From positions 1 to 44,190 of the forward strand of contig CAMAPN010000008.1 in assembly GCA_945860275.1 (NCBI GenBank): 44,190 nucleotides of DNA, written 5' to 3'. The notes below the pieces were generated by a model, which had not been told where the DNA came from, searched no databases, and worked only from the letters and a program-made list of their open reading frames with translations. The stretch is from Bifidobacterium breve. Lineage in GTDB: Bacteria > Actinomycetota > Actinomycetes > Nanopelagicales > Nanopelagicaceae. The first letter of the stretch is position 1. Each line of letters begins with the position of its first letter. Shown piece after piece: positions 1 to 7,856 of this stretch. A program made the translations under genes and the position numbers.

Positions 1-315
<315 letters not shown>

Positions 316-436
316 AGAAGTTCTACCGCAAAAACGGCCTGAGCTCTACTCTCCTGTTTGGCAGATATATCCACTATTCAAGGGTTTGAACTACATCCAA
401 GGTTTGGATATAGAACTCGGATTCACCTACATAAGT

Positions 437-463
437 GGGTTGTGAGGGACTCGAACTACCGAC
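437..463 (-). repeat. Degenerate copy of tRNA-Val 3' end
   Basis: On the minus strand this stretch matches the T-arm and 3' acceptor part of the neighbouring tRNA-Val (bases 480-506 on the plus strand) at about 21 of 27 positions, including GTCGG, GTTCGA, CCCTCAC and the final CCC. The T stem no longer pairs and no other tRNA arm is present, so it is not a gene. A partial tRNA 3' duplicate beside an intact tRNA is the usual footprint of a lost integrative element, but a local duplication would look the same. Confidence 0.4.
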
Positions 464-478
464 TTTTTCTAAAACTTG

Positions 479-550
479 TGGGCGGTGAGGGTTTCGAACC
501 CCCGACATCCTCGGTGTAAGCGAGGCGCTCTACCGCTGAGCTAACCACCC
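479..550 (-). tRNA. tRNA-Val (anticodon TAC)
   Basis: On the minus strand a full cloverleaf folds. The acceptor stem is GGGTGGT paired with ACCGCCC (one G-T wobble), followed by a D arm with AGCTCAGCGGTAGAGC, an anticodon stem CCTCG/CGAGG around the loop CTTACAC (anticodon TAC, valine), and a T arm with the GTTCGAA loop. The discriminator base is A. The CCA end is not encoded, because the genome continues CAA, so CCA must be added after transcription. The molecule is 72 nt. It lies between katG and ahpE with no other RNA gene beside it. Identification rests on the fold and anticodon and is secure. Confidence 0.97.
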
Positions 551-596
551 AGTGAAGCAACAAGTGTAAGTCTAACCTATAAAAACGCCTTGCAAA

Positions 597-1058
597 CTAG
601 AGCTTTGCTAGCGCTGCCTTATACGCTGCAACATCACGCGCTTCTCCAGGGCCATTGAGAACGCTCCACGCGATTGCGCCGCTCTTGTCGATGATGAATG
701 TGCCACGAGATGCCATACCGCGCTCGGCAAGGAAAACACCGTAGGCCTTAGCGACCTCACCATGTGGCCAGAAATCTGCAAGGAGCGAGAATTTATATCC
801 TTCGTGCTCCGCGAAAGCTTTGAGACTAAACATCGGATCACACGAGATTGCAAGTAGTTCTACATTCTCATTGTGGAATGCGCTGAGATCATCTCGGAGT
901 GAGCAGAGTTCGCCAGTGCAGATTCCTGAAAAAGCAAATGGATAGAAGATGATGACAACATTCTTCTTGCCACGAAAAGATGCCAATGAGATCTTCTCAC
1001 CATGTTGATTTGTTAATTCAAACTCTGGCGCCATCGTTCCGACTGCTGGTGCTGACAT
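597..1058 (-). CDS. ahpE: Peroxiredoxin, AhpE type (one-Cys)
   Basis: This 153-residue cytoplasmic thiol peroxidase is the same length as Mycobacterium tuberculosis AhpE and closely similar to it in motif order. The thioredoxin-like fold carries the peroxidatic Cys47 in the stretch FAFSGICTGE. The downstream signatures LLADFWPHGEVAKAYGVF and RGTFIIDKSG are typical of AhpE, which reduces alkyl hydroperoxides and peroxynitrite with low-molecular-weight thiols or mycoredoxin. Further cysteines at 52 and 73 could serve as resolving residues, but I cannot assign that role. The ATG start is supported by a GAGGAG ribosome site 8-10 bases upstream. The gene sits beside DUF3052 and aceE on the minus strand, the arrangement known in mycobacteria and streptomycetes, so co-expression with central carbon metabolism is plausible. 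Confidence 0.95.
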   Translation of the reverse strand: MSAPAVGTMAPEFELTNQHGEKISLASFRGKKNVVIIFYPFAFSGICTGELCSLRDDLSAFHNENVELLAISCDPMFSLKAFAEHEGYKFSLLADFWPHGEVAKAYGVFLAERGMASRGTFIIDKSGAIAWSVLNGPGEARDVAAYKAALAKL

Positions 1059-1137
1059 GAACTCTCTCCTCTTCCGTGTCTTTCGTGGATATATCGTTGA
1101 ATCTGCTTCACATTTACGGGGGTAATTATGTACGTTT

Positions 1138-1545
1138 TTAGCGCCGTCCGCCTTTTGGCGCGGTTAACTTCGTCGCGCTCCAATCTGCACAAGCGGCAAA
1201 TGTGGAGGTCTGCGCCAATCCGGCAGTTTGTGCGCTCTCTTGTATATCGCTGGGCTCAACGTGGCCAGCTCGCCCCACCTTAGGAGTAAATAACCATACA
1301 ACTCCATGGGCATCGAGGAACGTAAGTGAATCAACCATGGCATCGATGAGATCACCATCATCTTCGCGCCACCACAACAGGACCACGTCCACGACCTCTT
1401 GCGCCCCATCGCCTACCGGCTCACTTCCTGCCGCGGCGAAAATTTCCTTCCGCAGAGCATCATCGGCATCTGAGCCCAACCCGCTCTCCAGAATCAAATC
1501 TCCCGGCTTTATTCCTAACCGGGCAGCCATTCCTGTGCTGCTCAC
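1138..1545 (-). CDS. DUF3052 family protein
   Basis: A 135-residue soluble protein of the actinobacterial DUF3052 family, recognised from the pattern AARLGIKPGD near the N terminus, EVVDVVLLWWREDDGDLIDAM in the middle, the segment VWLFTPKVGRAGHVEPSDI, and TAGLAQTS followed by WSATKL near the end. The biochemical role is not established. The LLWWR block followed by an acidic loop is the family hallmark. The start is GTG with only a weak GGGA upstream. It is divergent from aceE across a 198-base gap and precedes ahpE, as in Rv2239c/aceE/ahpE of M. tuberculosis. The constant pairing with aceE suggests a function tied to pyruvate dehydrogenase expression or activity, which is inference only. There is no signal peptide or membrane segment. 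Confidence 0.9.
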   Translation of the reverse strand: MSSTGMAARLGIKPGDLILESGLGSDADDALRKEIFAAAGSEPVGDGAQEVVDVVLLWWREDDGDLIDAMVDSLTFLDAHGVVWLFTPKVGRAGHVEPSDIQESAQTAGLAQTSTFAACADWSATKLTAPKGGRR

Positions 1546-1706
1546 TCACATCCCATCTAAAAGACCCCAAAGCGCCTTGTACGCCCTTTACCAGCCTTAA
1601 TCCCACTACCAAAGCCACCTGGTTGGCAAGAGGTAGAGCCAAGAGTTCACCTCGATTATGCCGACAAGGGGTGGAGGGGGGAAGATAAGACGCTGAAGGG
1701 AACGCT

Positions 1707-1725
1707 CGTTTTCCAACGTTTTCCA
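1707..1725. repeat. Direct repeat CGTTTTCCA upstream of aceE
   Basis: Two copies of CGTTTTCCA occur at 1707-1715 and 1717-1725, offset by ten bases, which is one helical turn, so both would face the same side of the DNA. They lie 18 to 37 bases before the aceE start, just upstream of the ribosome site. This geometry suits a regulator binding in tandem, but it is equally compatible with chance. Confidence 0.35.
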
Positions 1726-1743
1726 CGCCAGACGAGGAGTGAT

Positions 1744-4479
1744 ATGTCTCGGGAACTCCCCAAAGACACCGATATCCAGTTGATTGATCAACTGGTGGAT
1801 AGCGACCCTGAAGAGACTAATGAATGGCACCAATCCCTCGATGCCGCCCTCAAAAGCGATGGCCCGGAGCGAGTGCGCTACCTCTTATTAAGTATGTTGC
1901 AACGCGCTCGAGAAAATGGCGTCGGCGTCGCATCACTTCGTACTACCGATTACATCAACACCATCCCGCCAGATCGCGAGCCTGAATTCCCAGGAGATGA
2001 ATTCCTCGAGCGCAGAATCCGTGCGTACATCAGATGGAACGCTGCTGTCACTGTGCATCGCGCACAACGACCTGGTGTTGGCGTCGGCGGACACATCTCT
2101 ACGTATGCATCATCGGCTTCGTTATATGAGGTGGGTTTTAATCATTTCTTCCGCGGCCAAGAACATGCAGGCGGCGGCGATCAGATTTTCTTCCAAGGAC
2201 ATGCCAGCCCTGGCGTTTACGGTCGCGCATTCGTTGAAGGTCGCTTAACCGAAGATCAGATGGATGGCTTCCGACAAGAACTCTCCCACGCAGGCGGCGG
2301 ACTCTCGTCATATCCACATCCCCGGTTGATGCCTGAGTTCTGGCAATTCCCAACTGTCTCGATGGGACTTGGACCACTCAACGCGATTTACCAAGCACGC
2401 TTTAATCGATACTTACATAACCGAGGCATTAAAGATACAAGCGATCAACGGGTGTGGGCTTTCCTCGGTGATGGCGAGATTGATGAACCAGAGAGCATCA
2501 GCGCAATCTCACTTGCAGCCCGTGAACGACTTGATAATTTAACGTTTGTCGTCAATTGCAACTTGCAACGACTTGATGGACCAGTACGAGGTAACGGCAA
2601 AATCATCCAAGAGTTGGAATCGCTCTTTGGTGGCGCTGGTTGGAATGTCATCAAAGTCGTATGGGGTCGCGAATGGGATGAGCTGCTCGCCCAAGATCGC
2701 GAAGGTGCGCTCATGAACATCATGAACACCACGCTCGATGGTGATTTCCAAACGTATAAGGCAGAAGATGGCGCATTCATCCGCGAACATTTCTTCGGTA
2801 AAGATCCGCGCACCGCTGCGATGGTCGCTAATTGGAGCGATGAGAAAATTTGGAACCTCAAGCGCGGTGGCCACGATTACCGAAAACTTTATGCCGCATA
2901 CCAAGCAGCAGTTACCCATACAGGACAGCCGACAGTCATCCTTGCAAAGACCATCAAAGGCTGGACGCTCGGCTCACATTTTGAAGGTCGCAATGCAACG
3001 CATCAGATGAAGAAGATGACTGCTGAAGACCTCAAAGAGTTCCGCGATCGCCTCCAACTGCCTGTCAAAGATGAAGAGCTTGATCCATATCTACCGCCAT
3101 ATCTCTCACTACCGAAGGGCTCGAAAGAGCACGAGTACCTCATGGAGCGCAGACGCGCTCTCGGTGGTTTCGTTCCAACTCGTCGCGCCAAATCTCGCCC
3201 GCTCGGACAACCAGCAGAGAGCGCATTCGAGTCGGCAAAACGCGGCTCGGGTCATCAAGCCGTTGCAACCACCATGGCATTTGTTCGACTCCTCAAAGAT
3301 CTTGCAAAGGATCCAGAGATCGGCTCGCGAATCGTGCCAATCATCCCCGACGAAGCGCGCACCTTCGGAATGGATTCACTCTTCCCAACAATGAAGATCT
3401 ATTCGCCACACGGCCAGAAATACACCGCCGTCGATCGCGAACTAATGCTCTCGTATAAAGAATCAACCTCAGGTGTCATTCTTCATGAGGGAATAAATGA
3501 AGCGGGCTCGGTTGCATCATTTACTGCGGTGGGAAGTTCGTATTCAACTCATAACGAACCGATGATTCCGATTTACATCTTCTATTCGATGTTTGGTTTC
3601 CAACGCACCGGTGACTCATTCTGGGCAGCTGCTGATCAGCTAGTTCGTGGCTTCGTTCTCGGCGCAACTGCAGGGCGCACCACGCTTAATGGCGAAGGGT
3701 TGCAACATGAAGATGGGCATTCACATCTTCTTGCTTCAACCAATCCTGCAGTTATCGCATATGACCCAGCTTTTGCCTACGAAGTCGGCCACATTGTCAA
3801 AGATGGCATCAAGCGAATGTACGGCGAAGATAGTGAGAACATTTATTACTACCTCACCGTCTACAACGAGCCGTACGTACAGCCGGCCGAACCGGAGAAC
3901 GTTGATGTCGAAGGATTACTCAAAGGTATCTACCACTTAAAGGGCGCCGAAAAAACTTCGAAAACTAGCGAACATACTGCCCAAATTCTTGCCTCGGGTG
4001 TTGCTGTCAATTGGGCGCTCAAGGCGCAAGAGCTCTTGCAGAACGATTGGAACGTCCGCGCTGATATTTGGTCAGTTACCTCTTGGAATGAACTCCGTCG
4101 CGATGGACTTGAGGTAGATCGCCACAACATGATGCATCCTGATGCCCCAGAGCAGGCATATGTCACCAAAAAACTAGCAGGCACCACCGGACCTATTGTT
4201 GCCGTCAGCGATTTCATGCGAAGTGTGCAGGATCAAATCGCACCATGGCTGGGAGTTCGCTTTAGCTCGCTAGGTACTGATGGTTTTGGTCTTTCAGATA
4301 CCCGGGGGGCGCTCCGTCGCCACTTCCGCGTTGATGCCGAATCGATTGTGGTTGCCACGCTCTCGCGACTCGCGCTAGAAGGAAAGATTCCAACTGCCAC
4401 CGTTCAAGCAGCGATTGAAAAGTATGCGCTCCATGATGTTTCGGCAGCAGACCCAGGGAACACCGAAGGTTCGGGATAA
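1744..4479 (+). CDS. aceE: Pyruvate dehydrogenase E1 component, homodimeric AceE
   Basis: This 911-residue protein is full length for the single-chain E1 type used by Actinobacteria and gammaproteobacteria. It decarboxylates pyruvate with thiamine diphosphate and transfers the acetyl group to the lipoyl domains of E2. The thiamine-diphosphate/Mg motif is visible as [10 protein letters not shown] (residues 242-251) followed by a [18 protein letters not shown] stretch, and the active-site region [13 protein letters not shown] lies near 136-146. The C-terminal transketolase-like domains carry [28 protein letters not shown] and [13 protein letters not shown] strong GAGGAG ribosome site precedes the ATG. 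The E2 and E3 genes are not in the window. DUF3052 is divergent upstream, and the MFS gene downstream is convergent with only 18 bases between stops and no clear terminator. Confidence 0.98.
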   Translation: MSRELPKDTDIQLIDQLVDSDPEETNEWHQSLDAALKSDGPERVRYLLLSMLQRARENGVGVASLRTTDYINTIPPDREPEFPGDEFLERRIRAYIRWNAAVTVHRAQRPGVGVGGHISTYASSASLYEVGFNHFFRGQEHAGGGDQIFFQGHASPGVYGRAFVEGRLTEDQMDGFRQELSHAGGGLSSYPHPRLMPEFWQFPTVSMGLGPLNAIYQARFNRYLHNRGIKDTSDQRVWAFLGDGEIDEPESISAISLAARERLDNLTFVVNCNLQRLDGPVRGNGKIIQELESLFGGAGWNVIKVVWGREWDELLAQDREGALMNIMNTTLDGDFQTYKAEDGAFIREHFFGKDPRTAAMVANWSDEKIWNLKRGGHDYRKLYAAYQAAVTHTGQPTVILAKTIKGWTLGSHFEGRNATHQMKKMTAEDLKEFRDRLQLPVKDEELDPYLPPYLSLPKGSKEHEYLMERRRALGGFVPTRRAKSRPLGQPAESAFESAKRGSGHQAVATTMAFVRLLKDLAKDPEIGSRIVPIIPDEARTFGMDSLFPTMKIYSPHGQKYTAVDRELMLSYKESTSGVILHEGINEAGSVASFTAVGSSYSTHNEPMIPIYIFYSMFGFQRTGDSFWAAADQLVRGFVLGATAGRTTLNGEGLQHEDGHSHLLASTNPAVIAYDPAFAYEVGHIVKDGIKRMYGEDSENIYYYLTVYNEPYVQPAEPENVDVEGLLKGIYHLKGAEKTSKTSEHTAQILASGVAVNWALKAQELLQNDWNVRADIWSVTSWNELRRDGLEVDRHNMMHPDAPEQAYVTKKLAGTTGPIVAVSDFMRSVQDQIAPWLGVRFSSLGTDGFGLSDTRGALRRHFRVDAESIVVATLSRLALEGKIPTATVQAAIEKYALHDVSAADPGNTEGSG

Positions 4480-4497
4480 TTTAGAGTTGAATCAGGG

Positions 4498-5718
4498 CTA
4501 ATTAAGGCTAGCTCGTCTAAAGAAATACCCCACGAACATCAACATGACGCATGGGATGAGCATTGCGATCGGAAGCCCGAAGATTCCCGCTGCGATAGCG
4601 ACTATGTTCTTCACTACAAACACTGCCAAATTTTGAAATGCTGCTAATTGCGAGATGACAGCGCTTGTGCCTAGATCTGAGCGCTCGATACCACGGAGAT
4701 TAAAGACGGCCCACATGAAGGAGAGGCCGTAACCTCCTCCGACAAAGCCAATTGCACAGGCAACTAAGCCAAGGATTGGGGAGGTGCCTGCCAAGATCTT
4801 TCCAGCGATGATTCCAAATGCCATCGAAAGCCCGCCGGCAATACCAAAGACCGTGACCAGCTTCTCAAGATTATATTTCTTCTCAAGTTTACTGAAATTA
4901 AATCTGCCAATAATCATTGCGAAGATAAATACGAAATAGGGCACAACGCTTAATGAGGGATCTAGCCCTAACTCTTCGCGACCAAAAATAGAGGACCAAT
5001 CGGCGGTAATGAATTCAAGGATACTTCCGAAGAGCAATCCGAAAGCGACAATCCAATCTACTTTTAATGTAGTGAAAAACTTCGCTAAAACGAAGGCATC
5101 TTTCTTCGCAGCTTGTGGGTTCTTCCCTAGAAAAAGTGGAGAGAGCTTTCGAATAATCAGAAGCGTCGCCACAGTCACTATCAAACTCAACGCGGTCACA
5201 TGAATTTCAATAGAGAGAATCTTGGCAACGATGATTGAAATCACTGCAGTTAAAAGAGCACCAATCGACCAGGTGCCTGACATGCGGGATGCAAAACCAT
5301 TCTGAAGTCGTTCTTGCATCCACATAGTTTGCGTTGTAAGGGAGACATGAAATCCAGAGATTGCTGCAGCAATAAAGATATTGACGAACATAAAGAGCAC
5401 TGGACTAGTTACCCAGGTAGCAGCTGCGATAAGCAAGAAAGTGGATATCGAGCTAATGGTGAGAACGCGACGAACTCCATGCACGTGCACGAGGTGTCCC
5501 ATCACAAGAAATGCCGAAAGTGAGCCAATGGTTCCGAGCGTCAGTAGCGAACCAAATTCTGCGTTGCTCAGCCCAAGATTCCGTTTAATGTCAACGAATC
5601 TCGTTACCCAACTCATGATTCCTAGACCAAAGAGGAAATGCAAGGAGGCAAAAAGTCGTTGCTGAGTCTTACTTATAACAATCTTCTCGGGATTGCTCTC
5701 CGGGGAACTACTACTCAA
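4498..5718 (-). CDS. MFS transporter (YbjJ-like)
   Basis: A hydrophobic 406-residue protein with about twelve predicted membrane segments and the Major Facilitator Superfamily layout, including a loop GHLVHVHGVRRVLT after the second segment that resembles the MFS loop 2-3 motif. The repeated GxxxG-type turns and overall resemblance are closest to the YbjJ-like group of putative sugar or drug exporters, but the substrate cannot be read from sequence. The start is a TTG at 5718 whose T-TGA overlaps the stop of the preceding ybbN-like gene. No alternative ATG exists before the first membrane helix, and coupling by overlap explains the weak ribosome site. It is the last gene of a meaB-ybbN-MFS run. 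Confidence 0.85.
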   Translation of the reverse strand: MSSSSPESNPEKIVISKTQQRLFASLHFLFGLGIMSWVTRFVDIKRNLGLSNAEFGSLLTLGTIGSLSAFLVMGHLVHVHGVRRVLTISSISTFLLIAAATWVTSPVLFMFVNIFIAAAISGFHVSLTTQTMWMQERLQNGFASRMSGTWSIGALLTAVISIIVAKILSIEIHVTALSLIVTVATLLIIRKLSPLFLGKNPQAAKKDAFVLAKFFTTLKVDWIVAFGLLFGSILEFITADWSSIFGREELGLDPSLSVVPYFVFIFAMIIGRFNFSKLEKKYNLEKLVTVFGIAGGLSMAFGIIAGKILAGTSPILGLVACAIGFVGGGYGLSFMWAVFNLRGIERSDLGTSAVISQLAAFQNLAVFVVKNIVAIAAGIFGLPIAMLIPCVMLMFVGYFFRRASLN

Positions 5719-6584
5719 AATAACGCCCTCGCCAACGCACTTCTCGCTTTGATCAATTCAGGATTATCACTTTCTAACATTGCAAAAAGTGACAATACAT
5801 GAAGTCGAACTGATTCCCTCTCATCTCCAGCTGTGATTTGTATAAGATCTATCAAACGTTCGAACGCACCTGAGATATCACCAGCGAGGAATTCAAAATC
5901 AGCAGCTACTCGTTGAATTGAAACATCATGATTATCACACTCAGCGTCTGCCATAACTGCTACGCCATCGTGACCTGCAATTCTCTGGAGCAACTCAATA
6001 TTTGCTAATCCTTGGATCGCCTCGCTGTCTCCAGGTTTGCGAGTTAACAGGCGCTCAAATTCCGATTTAGCACGATTTAGGTCATTCACTGCAAGCGCAC
6101 CGTATGCCGCTGCAATTTCAGGTTCTTCAGTTGCGTCATCAGCCGCGCCCGCAGCTCCGGTGATTCCTTGCTTCTGTGCCAGCGCTACAACTTTGTCGAT
6201 GAGCTCATTGAGTTGTTCGGGCGAGATTAATCCTTCGAACAATGGAGCGACTTGGCCTCCGATGAGCGCCACGGTCATCGGCACGCCGGTCGCACGCAGC
6301 GCCTCAACTATTGCTGCTTCGCTATCTGCATTAACTGTGGCAAGTTGCCAATTCGCACCAGGTTTTTGTGACAGCGCTGCCAGAGCATCTACCAGCGCGA
6401 TGCTGTCATCACTGCGCGGGGTCCACAGCACCAGAATTACTGGCTTTTGCTTCGAAAGCGGAATGAGCTGTTCTACGAAAATGCGTTCATTGCATTCAAT
6501 AATCTGACCCGATGCAACAGGTGGTGGCGGTTTTAACGTGCTTAAATCAAATGCACGATTGAATTGACTGGGAAGTTGCGCCAC
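5715..6584 (-). CDS. YbbN/CnoX-like thioredoxin-fold TPR protein without CxxC
   Basis: A 289-residue cytoplasmic protein. Residues ~25-135 form a thioredoxin-like domain and residues ~155-289 form helical TPR-like repeats (LNRAKSEFERLLTRKPGDSEA is a clear helix-turn-helix unit). This is the architecture of the YbbN/CnoX chaperone-holdase family. The thioredoxin active-site position reads W54-TPRSDDS, so neither catalytic cysteine is present, and redox catalysis is excluded while a holdase or scaffold role remains possible. The cis-proline region GVPMTV is kept. The start is GTG at 6584 without a Shine-Dalgarno sequence, but a TAAACT box sits exactly six bases before it. It lies 9 bases after meaB, and similar genes neighbour meaB in other Actinobacteria. 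Confidence 0.85.
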   Translation of the reverse strand: MAQLPSQFNRAFDLSTLKPPPPVASGQIIECNERIFVEQLIPLSKQKPVILVLWTPRSDDSIALVDALAALSQKPGANWQLATVNADSEAAIVEALRATGVPMTVALIGGQVAPLFEGLISPEQLNELIDKVVALAQKQGITGAAGAADDATEEPEIAAAYGALAVNDLNRAKSEFERLLTRKPGDSEAIQGLANIELLQRIAGHDGVAVMADAECDNHDVSIQRVAADFEFLAGDISGAFERLIDLIQITAGDERESVRLHVLSLFAMLESDNPELIKARSALARALF

Positions 6585-6596
6585 AGAGGTAGTTTA
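6585..6596 (-). promoter_or_regulatory. Leaderless -10 box for ybbN-like gene
   Basis: Read on the minus strand: TAAACT, then six bases (ACCTCT), then the GTG start codon. The box fits the actinobacterial TANNNT -10 element at the distance that would put transcription start on the first base of GTG. The TAA of the box is also the meaB stop codon. No Shine-Dalgarno sequence is present, which fits leaderless translation. Confidence 0.5.
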
Positions 6597-7385
6597 CCCC
6601 TTATCGGCGCCCTTGAATTCCTGATGCTTTTTGATTGCTGCTACTACCTCGGTGATACCTATTCGATCAAGAGCGCTTGTCATTATCACCGGAGCACGCC
6701 ATCCATCATGGCGCATGGATAGCTCTTGCGAGCGAATTAATTCTTGGCGAAGTTTCTCAGCGCCCTCTAAATCTCGATCGATTTTGTTGATGATAAATAT
6801 GTCTGCAACTTCCAAGATTCCAGCTTTTGCACTTTGAATATCATCTCCTGCACCTGGCGCTAAGACGACAATCGTCGTATCGACATGATTCATCACTTCC
6901 ACTTCGCTCTGACCAACGCCTACTGTTTCGACAATTACCGGCGCATATCCTGCAATTGCGAGAATTTCGCTTGCAATCGGGGTAGCGCGTGCAAGTCCAC
7001 CAAGGTGACCGCGCGCACTCATCGATCGTATGAAAACGCCTGGGTCAACATAATGCTCTTGCATTCGAATTCGGTCGCCAAGTAACGCACCCCCAGTGAG
7101 CACAGATGAGGGATCCACTGCGAGCACGCCAACTTTTGCACCACTACCTCGAAATTCCTTAACGAGGAGGTTGGTGAGAGTGGATTTACCAACGCCCGGA
7201 CTGCCCGTTATTCCAATGCGACCAGGTTGGCTCGACACGCTTTCGAGGGCAGCGGCGCGTTCATGAATCGTTGCCAGTTCGCGCTCTGACAATTCGCCAT
7301 TCTCGCCACGTGAGATCGCACCAGCGAGTACATCTATCTCGCCACGTGCGAGCGCCTCGAGATTTATCTCTGCCATATCTGCCAC
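6594..7385 (-). CDS. meaB: Methylmalonyl-CoA mutase-associated GTPase MeaB (short form)
   Basis: A G3E-family P-loop GTPase of 263 residues. The Walker A motif is GSPGVGKST (around residues 61-69). VLAVDPSS and TGGALLGDRIRM follow, then the switch region VETVGVGQSE and the guanine-specificity motif NKID. MeaB gates adenosylcobalamin loading and protects methylmalonyl-CoA mutase from inactivation. It is typically about 320-330 residues with a C-terminal dimerisation arm. Here the protein stops at HQEFKGADKG, so that arm is missing with no frameshift visible. The GTG start at 7385 is preceded by TATAGT and six bases, giving a leaderless transcript; an in-frame ATG at 7376 is the alternative. 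It is divergent from methylmalonyl-CoA epimerase, the functional partner in the same pathway. Confidence 0.93.
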   Translation of the reverse strand: MADMAEINLEALARGEIDVLAGAISRGENGELSERELATIHERAAALESVSSQPGRIGITGSPGVGKSTLTNLLVKEFRGSGAKVGVLAVDPSSVLTGGALLGDRIRMQEHYVDPGVFIRSMSARGHLGGLARATPIASEILAIAGYAPVIVETVGVGQSEVEVMNHVDTTIVVLAPGAGDDIQSAKAGILEVADIFIINKIDRDLEGAEKLRQELIRSQELSMRHDGWRAPVIMTSALDRIGITEVVAAIKKHQEFKGADKG

Positions 7386-7397
7386 GATACGACTATA
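7386..7397 (-). promoter_or_regulatory. Leaderless -10 box for meaB
   Basis: On the minus strand TATAGT (one mismatch from TATAAT) is followed by six bases (CGTATC) and the GTG start of meaB. The box overlaps the ATG of the divergent epimerase gene by one base, so initiation at the two genes cannot be independent. No ribosome-binding site lies before either start. Confidence 0.6.
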
Positions 7398-7837
7398 TGA
7401 GCCCTACCGCGATAACTGGAATTCTTGGCATCGACCATGTCGGTATCGCCGTGCCAGATCTATCTGCAGCGCTCGCCTTCTATGAGAGCGCCTTCAATGG
7501 CCGATTACTCCACCAGGAAGAGAATCCGGAGCAGGGCGTCATCGAGGCGATGGTCGCCCTCGGTGATGGTTCGGGGGCGCTGATTCAGCTCCTTGCACCG
7601 CTCACCCCAGAGTCGACGATCGCTCGCTTCATCGAACGAAGCGGCCCCGGGATACAGCAACTGGCCTTTCGTGTCACTGATGTTGAGCAAGCTGCAAGTC
7701 AAGCTCGAGCGTTAGGTATGCGCACGCTCTATGAATCGCCAAAACGTGGCACAAACGGCGCACGGATCAATTTTCTCCACCCCAAAGATTGCGGCGGAGT
7801 CTTAATCGAATTGATTGAGAGTAGTCAAAGCGCGTAG
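7397..7837 (+). CDS. mce: Methylmalonyl-CoA epimerase
   Basis: A 146-residue vicinal-oxygen-chelate (glyoxalase/bleomycin-resistance) fold protein that interconverts (R)- and (S)-methylmalonyl-CoA for the propionate pathway. Visible features are IDHVGIAVPDL at the N terminus (metal ligand His14), Gln64 in ALIQLL, KRGTNGARINFLHPKD, and the catalytic Glu138 in VLIELIES. The usual HH pair of GPGxHH, which supplies a metal-binding histidine, reads GPGIQQ (Gln87-Gln88). The longer upstream reading frame from 7271 runs through the antisense of meaB and is unlikely. ATG 7397 directly precedes the conserved IDHVGIAV block. There is no Shine-Dalgarno sequence, so a leaderless mRNA is likely, though its -10 box is less clear than that of meaB. 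Confidence 0.92.
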   Translation: MSPTAITGILGIDHVGIAVPDLSAALAFYESAFNGRLLHQEENPEQGVIEAMVALGDGSGALIQLLAPLTPESTIARFIERSGPGIQQLAFRVTDVEQAASQARALGMRTLYESPKRGTNGARINFLHPKDCGGVLIELIESSQSA

Positions 7838-7844
7838 GTAAACG

Positions 7845-7856
7845 TAAAATAGGTAA
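7845..7856 (+). promoter_or_regulatory. Leaderless -10 box for AI-2E family gene
   Basis: TAAAAT at 7845-7850 is followed by six bases (AGGTAA) and the GTG start at 7857. It matches the TANNNT consensus with the same spacing as the meaB and ybbN-like starts. It lies just after the stop of the epimerase gene, giving the transporter-like gene its own start site. The AGGTAA stretch touches the start codon and is too close to act as a Shine-Dalgarno sequence. Confidence 0.6.

Noticed and set aside
316-436. Gap after katG searched for a gene or terminator
   Set aside because: No coding-like frame and no hairpin with U-tract; a CCAAGGTTTGG near 399 is a short imperfect palindrome, likely chance.
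1202-1600. 132-residue open frame opposite DUF3052
   Set aside because: It is antisense to a recognised family gene, with Ser/Pro/Arg-rich shadow composition and no motif.
6037-6507. 156-residue open frame opposite the ybbN-like gene
   Set aside because: It lies entirely antisense to a gene with clear domain structure, its composition is Ser/Ala/Thr-rich as expected from a reverse frame, and no start signal or family motif is visible.
7271-7396. N-terminal extension of the epimerase
   Set aside because: It reads through the antisense of meaB, is rich in Arg and His, and precedes the conserved IDHVGIAV block by an implausible distance.
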